NCBI GenBank assembly: GCA_964611645.1
Contig: CAZTAO010000020.1
Coordinates: 1-64,000, forward strand
Source: CAZTAO01 sp964611645
GTDB lineage: Bacteria; Armatimonadota; UBA5829
Direction of reading: 5' to 3'
DNA: 64,000 bases
This document shows, in pieces, positions 25,097-32,806 of the stretch. Position numbers and translations under genes: made by a program. How positions within the stretch are numbered: the stretch's first letter is position 1; the number at the start of each line of letters is the position of its first letter. The notes beneath the pieces are model-generated. The model did no database searches and was not told where the DNA came from. It saw nothing but the letters and a program-made list of their open reading frames with translations.

Positions 25097-26311
25097 ATGA
25101 ACACATTTGCCCACAAACTATTTGGCTGGATTCGCGTCAACAGGCTTCGCCTAGCATGGGGGTTCGTGGTCGTGTTGGGGCTTCTGCTTCTGGGTGCTGG
25201 CCTCTCAGCATATCTTTCCCGTCCCCAGCACGGGCGTCCGGCCCTGGTAGAACGCGCCGCCCCCACACTAATGGCCACGGGTCACGTCGCCATTGGACAA
25301 GCCCGATTCTGGGGATTGTCTGCTTCGGGCAGGTTCCTGTGCACTATGGACAACTCCGGACTGTTGAGGCTGTGCGAAACTAGATCCCGCGAAGTATTCA
25401 GGGTCGCCGTTCCCGGCTGCGACACCGCTACGGTGGCTCCGAGCGGCAGGTGGGTGATCGCTTATGCCCGAATGAACACAGAGGCTCCAAGAGTCACGTT
25501 CATAGGAGCAAACGGCAAGACTGTGACATCGGTGTCCGTGAATGGCGCAGTCTGGTGCTCCGACGCTGCCAGCGCCGAGGATGAAGACGTCTTCGCCGTC
25601 GGCACAGGAAACGGCACGCTATTCGTATTCCGAAACAATGGCAACGGTTGGCGCAGGAAAAGCTACAGGGCCGAAGGAGCCATCGTGAGCGTCGGCATCG
25701 ACCCCGGGTGCAATAATGTGGTCATCGGGTGCTGGCAGAGGTCTCTCATTGAGAAGATCGATATGGACCACCGGCAGCTATGGCAGGCAGCCGGAGATAG
25801 CCAGAGCCTTCAGGATGTTTCTTTGTTGTGGGGAGGACAGCGGCTCTTCTTGCAGTCGCGCCCGAACAACCCGCTGAAGGTAGGGCACTACGGCATGCTA
25901 GACAGCGATGGCGCAACACTCTGGACTCTCCCCACGTGCTTCACAGCAGCGGAACGATTCCATCCATCTCCAAGCGGTGACTTTGTTGCGGTTGCGTACA
26001 GCCGGCCGATAACAAACAAAGACAAGGTGCTGTACGAAAGGCACTGCGAGATTGTCGATCCCAACGGAGAAGTGTTGGTGGACAAGGGGTCGCTGTTCTC
26101 GGACATCAGGCCCATCATGATGACTGACAGCGGGTATGCAATTGTCCATAACACAAACAAGAGCCTTATGTCGCTTGGTGTCACGAGCGACCTGAAGCCT
26201 CTGGCACAGGTACAATCCAAGATTGTCGACTCCCGGGAATCGAAAGACGGTTCCACTTTGGCGGTCCGCTGCGAGGACGGCGAAGTGAGATCATTCAGAG
26301 TGGTGCAATAG
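25097..26311 (+). CDS. Membrane-anchored beta-propeller-like protein
   Basis: About 404 residues; one N-terminal transmembrane helix (LAWGFVVVLGLLLLGAGLSAYL, about 19-41), then a repeat region of WD40/PQQ-like strands outside the membrane, such as WGLSASGRFLCTMDNSGLLRLCE, FAVGTGNGTLFVFRN and HPSPSGDFVAVAYS. I recognise no enzyme motif; it probably binds another envelope component. No Shine-Dalgarno is seen before ATG 25097, matching the near-leaderless promoter geometry. It is followed 19 bp later by a phosphohexomutase gene. Confidence 0.75.
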   Translation: MNTFAHKLFGWIRVNRLRLAWGFVVVLGLLLLGAGLSAYLSRPQHGRPALVERAAPTLMATGHVAIGQARFWGLSASGRFLCTMDNSGLLRLCETRSREVFRVAVPGCDTATVAPSGRWVIAYARMNTEAPRVTFIGANGKTVTSVSVNGAVWCSDAASAEDEDVFAVGTGNGTLFVFRNNGNGWRRKSYRAEGAIVSVGIDPGCNNVVIGCWQRSLIEKIDMDHRQLWQAAGDSQSLQDVSLLWGGQRLFLQSRPNNPLKVGHYGMLDSDGATLWTLPTCFTAAERFHPSPSGDFVAVAYSRPITNKDKVLYERHCEIVDPNGEVLVDKGSLFSDIRPIMMTDSGYAIVHNTNKSLMSLGVTSDLKPLAQVQSKIVDSRESKDGSTLAVRCEDGEVRSFRVVQ

Positions 26312-26330
26312 AGTAGCACGCAGTAAGGAA

Positions 26331-27701
26331 ATGGAGAGTCCCCTGAGCATCTTCAAGCCATGTGATATACGGGGCGTGTTCCCGACGGACATCGACGCCC
26401 AGATAGCAGAGAGAATCGGAAAGGCCGTAGGCACATTGCTGAACGGCGGTTCGGCGCTTGTGGGCGGCGATGTGCGACTGTCTACCCCTGAGCTGAAGTC
26501 AGCAGTGACTCGGGGGCTAGCCGATACGGGAATCAGTGTCATTGACCTGGGTATACTCCCCACCCCCGCATTCTACTACGCACGGCGGCGCCTGGGGGTT
26601 AACGCAGGCGTAATGGTCACCGCATCCCACAATCCGCCGGAGTACAACGGTCTCAAGATGATCCTGGGCGATCTGCCGATAACCCCCGGCCAGGTGTCCG
26701 ACATCAAAGCGGTCTATGAGTCAGGTGACTTCCGTTCCGCGGTCGGGAGCATAGAAACAGTAGACGTCACAGAAGACCATGTTGGCTTCTTGAAGCAGTT
26801 TTGGACAGACCTGACACGGGGAAAGAAGTGCGGACTGAAGGTCGTTGTCGATTGCGGCAATGGCAGCTTCTCCGAGATTGCGCCCAGAGTGCTCCGTGAG
26901 CTGGGTGTGGAATTTGTGCCGCTGTTCTGTGAGGTGGATGGGGCATTCCCAAGCAGAAGCCCCGACTCATCACTGGCCGCGAACCTCACCGCCCTCAGCA
27001 GGACCGTGGTCGAACAACGCGCCAATCTTGGCATAGCATTTGACGGCGATGGGGACAGAGTCTCATTCGTCGATGAGAACGGTCTCTACCTGGATGCGGA
27101 CACAGGCGTCGCTGTGCTAGCCGCCCACATTCCCGGTGGAGTGGCGGGCGAGAGCGTTGTGCTCGATATCAAATGCAGCCAATGCGCGCATGATGTGGTG
27201 CGATCCTGTGGCGGAACGCCGCTGTCGGAGAAGTCCGGCCACACGTTCATCCGGACCCGTATGGCAATAGAGGACGCTAAGCTGGGGGGCGAGGTGAGTG
27301 GGCACTACTTCTACAGAGACCTGGGCTACGCGGACGATGGTATGTACACCGCCCTGCTAATGACCCACATAGTGTCGACGGCAGGGAAGCTGTCCGAACT
27401 GCGAGAAGAAGTCCCCCATTACTTCACCACGCCGGACATCCGGCTGCACACCGACAACAGCCCCGCAGTTTTGGATGCAATCGCCTCAGCGTTCCCGTCC
27501 GACCGGGTACAGCGGCTGGATGGAGTGAAAGTGCTCTTCGATGAAGGCTGGGGACTGGCAAGAATCTCGGTCACTGAGCCGGTGCTCACACTGCGATTCG
27601 AGTCCAAACGCCCTGAGGCTCTGGAAAGCATAGTACAAGCATTCCTGAGCCCCGTTCCGCGTGTAAAGAAGGACTTCGAGGAGTATCGGTCTACGCGCTG
27701 A
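26331..27701 (+). CDS. Phosphomannomutase/phosphoglucomutase
   Basis: 456 residues of the alpha-D-phosphohexomutase family; interconverts hexose 1- and 6-phosphates for sugar-nucleotide and exopolysaccharide synthesis. All four domains are present: phosphoserine loop VTASHNPPEYNG, metal loop DGDGDR, sugar loop GEVSGHYF, and the C-terminal phosphate-contact region. The opening FKPCDIRGVFP is typical of AlgC/ManB. Substrate preference cannot be settled from sequence. It is cotranscribed with the propeller protein and converges on the TPR gene. Confidence 0.92.
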   Translation: MESPLSIFKPCDIRGVFPTDIDAQIAERIGKAVGTLLNGGSALVGGDVRLSTPELKSAVTRGLADTGISVIDLGILPTPAFYYARRRLGVNAGVMVTASHNPPEYNGLKMILGDLPITPGQVSDIKAVYESGDFRSAVGSIETVDVTEDHVGFLKQFWTDLTRGKKCGLKVVVDCGNGSFSEIAPRVLRELGVEFVPLFCEVDGAFPSRSPDSSLAANLTALSRTVVEQRANLGIAFDGDGDRVSFVDENGLYLDADTGVAVLAAHIPGGVAGESVVLDIKCSQCAHDVVRSCGGTPLSEKSGHTFIRTRMAIEDAKLGGEVSGHYFYRDLGYADDGMYTALLMTHIVSTAGKLSELREEVPHYFTTPDIRLHTDNSPAVLDAIASAFPSDRVQRLDGVKVLFDEGWGLARISVTEPVLTLRFESKRPEALESIVQAFLSPVPRVKKDFEEYRSTR

Positions 27702-27729
27702 CAGCTATTACAGCCGGCGCCGGCCGAAG

Positions 27730-28125
27730 CTACTGATCCAGTTCTATCCCGGAAGACATAAGCTCAGGAAGCCTCTGAGACAGTGACTCCATGGCGTTCT
27801 TGGCCCGCGCATATAGCGGATCGATAGCCACAGCGGTAGAATACTCGCTCCACGCCTCATTTGGCACATCGGCAGCTTCGTAGGCCTGGCCAAGGTTGTA
27901 GTGGACCACCGGAGAATTGGGGCGGATCTCAGAGGCCCGTTTCAGCGCTCCGATTGCAGCATTGTAGCGGCCAAGCTGCGAGTATGCGATGCCAAGGTAG
28001 ACGAAAGACTCGTAGTCATCTCCCGACTCACGAGTCGCTGCCTCGAACATCGACACGGCCCCTTTGTAATCGCCATTTCCGAACGCTTCGACTCCCTGGT
28101 CAAAGCTTGAAGTATGCTCCGTCAT
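27730..28125 (-). CDS. Small TPR-repeat protein
   Basis: 131 residues, almost entirely tetratricopeptide repeats: four helix pairs from SSFDQGVEAFGNGDYKGAVS through VVHYNLGQAYEAADVP to LYARAKNAMESL. No signal peptide, so a cytoplasmic scaffold. GGGAGAG precedes the ATG. Partner unknown. It is divergent from the Kdp kinase gene across a 208-bp gap. Confidence 0.85.
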   Translation of the reverse strand: MTEHTSSFDQGVEAFGNGDYKGAVSMFEAATRESGDDYESFVYLGIAYSQLGRYNAAIGALKRASEIRPNSPVVHYNLGQAYEAADVPNEAWSEYSTAVAIDPLYARAKNAMESLSQRLPELMSSGIELDQ

Positions 28126-28269
28126 GTTTCTCTCCCACCTACCAAATCAGCCGGACCGCCATCTGCAGCAAGCCGGCCTGATGTCCCTATTTGTATACGT
28201 TGTCATGATAGCACAATCCTCCTTGGCAGAACACATGTCGCAAACGGATGCTCGTTTGGCCCCGGCAAC

Positions 28270-28299
28270 TTGTAGTGCGCGGCCATGAACGAGTAGAAT
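28270..28299 (+). promoter_or_regulatory. Possible promoter for the kinase-kdpE pair
   Basis: TTGTAG (28270-28275), 18 bp, TAGAAT (28294-28299); start near 28306, 28 nt before the kinase ATG. Both boxes deviate from consensus. Nothing else is recognised in the 28126-28333 gap. Confidence 0.35.
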
Positions 28300-28333
28300 A
28301 CATGGAACTTGGACTGGATCGGGATGTGTTAAG

Positions 28334-29911
28334 ATGATCTCACCACAACGCTTTACACCGGAACTGCGCAGATACGGGGCAGCTTTGGCCTCAGTGGCTC
28401 TAGCTACGATCCTTCTGCTTCCTGGGCGATACTACTTTGCTAAGGGACAGTGGGCTCTTCTTTACTTGTTAGTGATAATGTTTGTTGCTGCCTTGAGCGG
28501 CGTGAGGGCCGCGTTGCTTGCGGCTGTCCTGTCGTTTCTGTGTTGGAACTTCTTCTTCCTCCCCCCGTACCATACATTCGTTGTCTCCGATCTCAAGGAC
28601 TGGCTTTCGCTGGTTGTATTTCTCATTGTCGGGATCATAGTCGGCCTGCAGACTGCAAAACTGAGACAGCGGGAACAGGAGGCCCTGGCCCGCGAACGTG
28701 AGACAATACTGCTCAACCGATTCAGCGCTCACCTGGTTTCCGATCTGTCAGTAGACGAAATGGCCAACGTACTGCAGGAAGAAGTTACTCGAGCAACGCG
28801 GGCAAGGGTATCAGCCCTGTTTGTGCCCGACAACTCGGAGAAGCTGACCAAGGCGGTGGTTGCCGCCGGACAGGTTGAGCCCCATGATCCGGATGTGGCC
28901 CGAATGGTCGAATGGGTGTACCGGGAATCCAAAGCAATCGGCATTGCGGAAGCCGACCACCCACCAATTGCCAGAACCACGGGTTGGCCGGTGGCGGTCA
29001 CCCATTCCGAGGCAGGATTCGGCGAATCCCGAGATGATATTGTTCTGCCGCTGCAAACTGCCACACGACGCGTGGGGGTCTTGTATGTTGGTCAGCGAAC
29101 CGACGCGCAGCCATTCTCATCTTCCGACGTTCGCGTTCTGATCGCGATAGCCAATCTGGCGTCGGCATTCCTGGAACGCAAGCAGCTTCAGGCTGTGGAG
29201 GTAGAAGCAGAGGCGCTGCAAGAGGCGGACCGACTCAAGTCCACTTTCGTGTCATCGATATCCCACGAGTTGAAGACGCCCATAGCCTCAATCACCGCCA
29301 CTATCACAAACCTGCTTGAGGCAGATGTCTCGTGGGACGCAACTAGCGTGCGCGGGGAACTCGAGGCTCTGCAGGAGGATCTCCAACGTCTTAACAACAG
29401 CATCGGCGCGCTTCTGGACTTCTCTCGACTCGAAGCAGCAGCCTGGGAACCAAAGAAAGACTGGTACGATGTGGGCGAGATTCTCGGGACCACCATGTCA
29501 AGCATTCCGGAGAAGCTGCGCGGCCGCGTCTCATTCTCGCTGCCCGAGGACTTGCCTGCGGTGCGCGTGGATTTCCAGCAGATGTCCCGCGTGCTGCAGA
29601 ACCTCCTGGAAAATGCCCTTACCTACAGCGGCGCGAAGGCTCCGGTGGCTTTCGGCGCATCATCTACTGACGACCACGTCAATATGTGGGTTGAGGACGC
29701 CGGGCCTGGGATTGCTCCGGAGGAACGAAAGCGCGTCTTCGAGAAGTTCTACCGAGGCGCCGCATCGGCCAAGATGCCGTCGGGCACCGGACTCGGGCTT
29801 GCGGTTGCGGCGGAGATTGTAAAGTCCCACGGCGGCAAGATATGGGCCGAAGACGCAGAACCCCGCGGCGCGAGGCTTATGGTATGTCTGCCAAGGGAGG
29901 CCAAACAGTGA
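28334..29911 (+). CDS. KdpD-type sensor histidine kinase, C-terminal half as a separate gene
   Basis: 525 residues equivalent to the membrane and kinase half of KdpD. A DUF4118 block of four transmembrane helices (about 14-112, with FFFLPPYHTF between helices) is followed by a GAF domain (about 130-280), HisKA with phospho-acceptor His311 (SSISHELKTP), and HATPase motifs NLLENAL, DAGPGIAPEE and GTGLGLAVA. The N-terminal KdpD sensor domain with its P-loop is missing and is encoded separately at 35495. It should phosphorylate the KdpE-like regulator whose GTG overlaps this stop by 4 bp. This arrangement leaves the sensing and kinase halves to associate in trans. Confidence 0.93.
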   Translation: MISPQRFTPELRRYGAALASVALATILLLPGRYYFAKGQWALLYLLVIMFVAALSGVRAALLAAVLSFLCWNFFFLPPYHTFVVSDLKDWLSLVVFLIVGIIVGLQTAKLRQREQEALARERETILLNRFSAHLVSDLSVDEMANVLQEEVTRATRARVSALFVPDNSEKLTKAVVAAGQVEPHDPDVARMVEWVYRESKAIGIAEADHPPIARTTGWPVAVTHSEAGFGESRDDIVLPLQTATRRVGVLYVGQRTDAQPFSSSDVRVLIAIANLASAFLERKQLQAVEVEAEALQEADRLKSTFVSSISHELKTPIASITATITNLLEADVSWDATSVRGELEALQEDLQRLNNSIGALLDFSRLEAAAWEPKKDWYDVGEILGTTMSSIPEKLRGRVSFSLPEDLPAVRVDFQQMSRVLQNLLENALTYSGAKAPVAFGASSTDDHVNMWVEDAGPGIAPEERKRVFEKFYRGAASAKMPSGTGLGLAVAAEIVKSHGGKIWAEDAEPRGARLMVCLPREAKQ

Positions 29912-30606
29912 CTTCGCCTGAAAAGCCGCCAAGAATCCTGATAGTAGACGACGAGGAGCAGATTCGTCGCGCGCTCAAGTCGATTCTGTCGACGCGTAAG
30001 TACGAGGTCATCACGGCCTCCACAGGCGAGGAAGCCATAGACCTGGCCATAGACTTCAGTCCCGATATGGTGATCCTTGACCTATCGCTGCCCGGAATAG
30101 ACGGCATTGCGATATGCAAGGAGCTTCGCGCCTGGTACACCGGCCCTATCCTGGTGCTGAGTGTTAGAGCCGGGGACGCCGACAAGATCGCAGCCCTGGA
30201 CACAGGCGCCGATGATTACCTCACAAAGCCATTCTCGGCGGGTGAACTGCTTGCGCGGGTTCGCGCGCAGCTTCGCCGCACTGCTCAGCTTGTTGCCCCA
30301 CCCCCAGTGATAGCAGTCGGAGATATGGAGATAGACCTTGCCCACCGCAGGGTCAGACGCGGGGGCAACGAGGTTGAGCTTACTCGTATTGAGTTCGACA
30401 TTCTGGCCTACCTCGCCCAGAACCTCGATTGCGTGGTCACCTCGAAGATGATATTGGAGAAAGTATGGGGTCCTGAATACGGGGACGACACACAGACCCT
30501 CCGTGTCCACATAAGTCACCTCAGAAAGAAGATAGAACCTCACCCATCCGTTCCCCACTACGTGCTCACCGAGCCGGGCGTGGGTTTCCGCCTCGCAAAT
30601 AATTAA
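29908..30606 (+). CDS. kdpE: KdpE-like response regulator (OmpR family)
   Basis: 232 residues: receiver domain with acidic pocket Asp14-15, phospho-acceptor Asp58 (VILDLSLPG) and conserved Lys in LTKPFS, then a winged-helix Trans_reg_C domain (ELTRIEFDILAYLA, TLRVHISHLRKKIEP, GVGFRL). GTG 29908 follows GGGAGG and overlaps the kinase stop. It is the expected activator of kdpFABC, whose leader starts directly after this stop. Confidence 0.94.
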   Translation: MTSPEKPPRILIVDDEEQIRRALKSILSTRKYEVITASTGEEAIDLAIDFSPDMVILDLSLPGIDGIAICKELRAWYTGPILVLSVRAGDADKIAALDTGADDYLTKPFSAGELLARVRAQLRRTAQLVAPPPVIAVGDMEIDLAHRRVRRGGNEVELTRIEFDILAYLAQNLDCVVTSKMILEKVWGPEYGDDTQTLRVHISHLRKKIEPHPSVPHYVLTEPGVGFRLANN

Positions 30607-30613
30607 CACAAAC

Positions 30614-30640
30614 TTTACACCCAACCCGCCTCATTTTACG
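30614..30640 (+). promoter_or_regulatory. Candidate KdpE-binding direct repeat upstream of the kdp operon
   Basis: TTTACA (30614-30619) and TTTACG (30635-30640) are spaced 21 bp start to start, two helical turns, as expected for tandem OmpR-family half-sites; the wider match is (c)TTTACa / (t)TTTACg. TATAAC at 30645-30650 could be the -10 box, without a standard -35, as is common for activated promoters. This is inference from spacing only. Confidence 0.35.
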
Positions 30641-30716
30641 GCCCTATAACACCCCATTGGCTATGCTATTCATGGTTGCGGCAATACATCGTCTTGCCGA
30701 CGAAGGAAGAATCACC

Positions 30717-30980
30717 ATGAACGCAATGCTGCTTCTACTTATTAGCTTGATCGTCTTATGGGTCTACTCCCGGATGCTGATCTGGCACACCTACACTTCT
30801 CGGGACACACACGTCGAGGAGAAGCAGGAAGCGCCTGAACTGCGGACTTACGTCGTACCGGGATACTCAAAGGAGGAGTCTGATGACAGATCTAATCTAC
30901 ATTTTGCTTGCTGCAGCGTTCTACGCAGCGAGCGTCTGGTTCGTGCGCGGCATCGACAGGCTATAGGTGGGAGTCGATGA
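30717..30980 (+). CDS. Small single-helix membrane protein in kdp leader
   Basis: 87 residues; ATG 30717 is preceded by GAAGGAAG. Residues 4-24 (MLLLLISLIVLWVYSRMLIW) form one membrane helix, followed by an acidic tail; the last 30 or so residues are read in the frame overlapping the next small gene and may not be meaningful. I do not recognise a family. It lies between kdpE and kdpF and may be an accessory peptide of the Kdp complex. Confidence 0.45.
   Translation: MNAMLLLLISLIVLWVYSRMLIWHTYTSRDTHVEEKQEAPELRTYVVPGYSKEESDDRSNLHFACCSVLRSERLVRARHRQAIGGSR
30883..30966 (+). CDS. 27-residue membrane peptide upstream of kdpF
   Basis: The peptide reads MTDLIYILLAAAFYAASVWF and ends VRGIDRL. A strong AGGAGG (30871-30876) lies 6 nt before ATG 30883. 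One hydrophobic helix with a short charged C-terminus. From memory, similar unannotated short peptides ending in a CERL/CDRL-like tail precede kdpF in other bacteria. It overlaps the preceding small ORF in another frame, and kdpF begins 10 bp later. Confidence 0.6.
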   Translation: MTDLIYILLAAAFYAASVWFVRGIDRL

Positions 30981-31066
30981 ACCCTGAATACCTGATTAAT
31001 GGCCTCATCGCACTCGCTACTTTGTCCTATCTTGGCTATGCTCTCTTGCGACCAGAGAGGCTGTAG
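30977..31066 (+). CDS. kdpF: K+-transporting ATPase subunit KdpF
   Basis: 29 residues, one membrane helix ending in the typical YALLRPERL. KdpF is the small stabilising subunit of the KdpFABC K+ pump. AGGTGG lies 6 nt upstream of ATG 30977. It is followed 8 bp later by kdpA. Confidence 0.88.
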   Translation: MNPEYLINGLIALATLSYLGYALLRPERL

Positions 31067-31074
31067 AGCACATC

Positions 31075-32793
31075 ATGGCAAGCTCAATCCATTTTGGTAT
31101 ACTGCAGATCGCTGCATACTGCTTATTGCTCCTGCTGCTGATAAAGCCGTTGGGAGCATATATGGCCCGCATTTTTCAAGGCGAGAGAACATTGCTCAGC
31201 CCCGCCTTTGCGCCTGTGGAGAAGCTGATATATCGCCTGTGCGGGATTGCCCCCAACAGAGAAATGCGCTGGACAACCTATTGCATCGCGTTGCTCGCAT
31301 TCAACTTCGTCGGATTCTTGCTTCTCTATGGAATTCTGAGGCTGCAACATGTGCTGCCACTTAGTCCGATGAAGCTGCCTGGAATGCCTCCGGACCTTGC
31401 GTTCAATACGGCGGTCAGCTTCGCTACGAATACCAACTGGCAAGCATATCCAGGAGAGTCGACCGCCAGTTACTTCTCCCAAATGGTCGGACTCACATTC
31501 CACAACTTCGTATCTGCTGCCACGGGAGTCGCGATGGCGGTGGCCGTATTCCGAGGTTTCGCTAGGCGGTCGGCTGGCGAGATTGGGAACTTCTGGGTGG
31601 ACATGACGCGGTCATGTCTGTACGTGCTGCTGCCGCTGTCTCTGGTTCTGTCGCTGTTTCTTGTGTCGCAGGGGGTGATCCAGAACCTTTCGCCTTACAC
31701 GACTGCATCGACGGTTCAGGGAGCAAGCCAGACTATCCCGAACGGCCCAACAGCATCCCAGGTCGCGATAAAGCAGCTAGGAACAAACGGCGGAGGATTC
31801 TTCAACGCCAACTCCGGCCATCCGTTTGAGAATCCGACACCGCTATCCAACTTCGTGGAGATGCTGGCGATACTGCTGATACCCGCTGCTCTGACCTACA
31901 CATTCGGGCGTTTCGTCGGTAATCAGCGCCAGGGTTGGGCGTTGTTCGCGGCGATGTTCTTGTTGTTCATAGTCGCGGTGGGGGCAGTCTACTGGAGTGA
32001 ACAGTTGGGCAACCCAATCACTGCCGCAGCGGGAGTCGAAAGATCCGGCGGCAATATGGAGGGTAAGGAAGTAAGGTTTGGGATTGCCAACTCCGCTCTG
32101 TGGGCAGTCGCTACAACGGACGCATCCAACGGATCGGTCAACTCCATGCACGACAGCTTCACACCGCTCGGCGGTGGGGTACTGCTCCTCAACATCGGTC
32201 TTGGTGAAGTGGTGTTCGGCGGCATTGGAGTTGGCGTGATGAGCATGTTGGTCTTCGCAATTCTCGCCGTGTTCATTGCCGGACTGATGGTTGGGAGAAC
32301 GCCGGAATACTTGGGGAAGAAGGTCGAGTCCAGGGAGATGAAGATGGCTATGCTGTCCGTTCTCTTCTTCGCGGCAACAGTGCTGTGTGTCACTGCGGTG
32401 GCTGTGGCGACGTCGGCAGGACTCGCGGGCAGGCTCAACACTGGGCCACACGGGTTCTCCGAGATACTATATGCCGCGCACTCCGCCGCGGGCAACAACG
32501 GCAGCGCGTTCGCCGGCCTGAACGCAAACACGCCTTTCTACAACACATTACTGGGAATCGCGATGCTAGTCGGACGGTACCTGGTCTACATACCGATACT
32601 GGCACTAGCAGGCTCAATGGCTGGAAAGAGGACTGTCCCGGAGACTAGCGGCACATTCCCAACCACAGGGGCGCTCTTCGTGGGGCTGGTGATCGGGGTC
32701 ATTGTCATAGTCGGCGCACTAACATTCTTCCCTGCCTACTCATTGGGGCCAATAGTCGAACACTTCCTTGCGCGCACGGGTGGTGTCCTTTGA
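31075..32793 (+). CDS. kdpA: K+-transporting ATPase subunit A
   Basis: 572 residues, about ten transmembrane helices. KdpA is the K+-selecting channel-like subunit of the high-affinity Kdp pump. The selectivity-filter loops are visible: FNTAVSFATNTNWQ, LGTNGGGFFNANSGHPFENP, and AAGNNGSAFAGLNANTPFYN. The family length is normal and there are no breaks. The TGA stop lies within the ribosome site of kdpB. Confidence 0.97.
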   Translation: MASSIHFGILQIAAYCLLLLLLIKPLGAYMARIFQGERTLLSPAFAPVEKLIYRLCGIAPNREMRWTTYCIALLAFNFVGFLLLYGILRLQHVLPLSPMKLPGMPPDLAFNTAVSFATNTNWQAYPGESTASYFSQMVGLTFHNFVSAATGVAMAVAVFRGFARRSAGEIGNFWVDMTRSCLYVLLPLSLVLSLFLVSQGVIQNLSPYTTASTVQGASQTIPNGPTASQVAIKQLGTNGGGFFNANSGHPFENPTPLSNFVEMLAILLIPAALTYTFGRFVGNQRQGWALFAAMFLLFIVAVGAVYWSEQLGNPITAAAGVERSGGNMEGKEVRFGIANSALWAVATTDASNGSVNSMHDSFTPLGGGVLLLNIGLGEVVFGGIGVGVMSMLVFAILAVFIAGLMVGRTPEYLGKKVESREMKMAMLSVLFFAATVLCVTAVAVATSAGLAGRLNTGPHGFSEILYAAHSAAGNNGSAFAGLNANTPFYNTLLGIAMLVGRYLVYIPILALAGSMAGKRTVPETSGTFPTTGALFVGLVIGVIVIVGALTFFPAYSLGPIVEHFLARTGGVL

Positions 32794-32806
32794 GGAGGCA
32801 GATAAG

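Noticed and set aside
28126..28333. c-di-AMP (ydaO) riboswitch upstream of the Kdp kinase gene
   Set aside because: The conserved ydaO motifs were not visible; only a weak promoter candidate.
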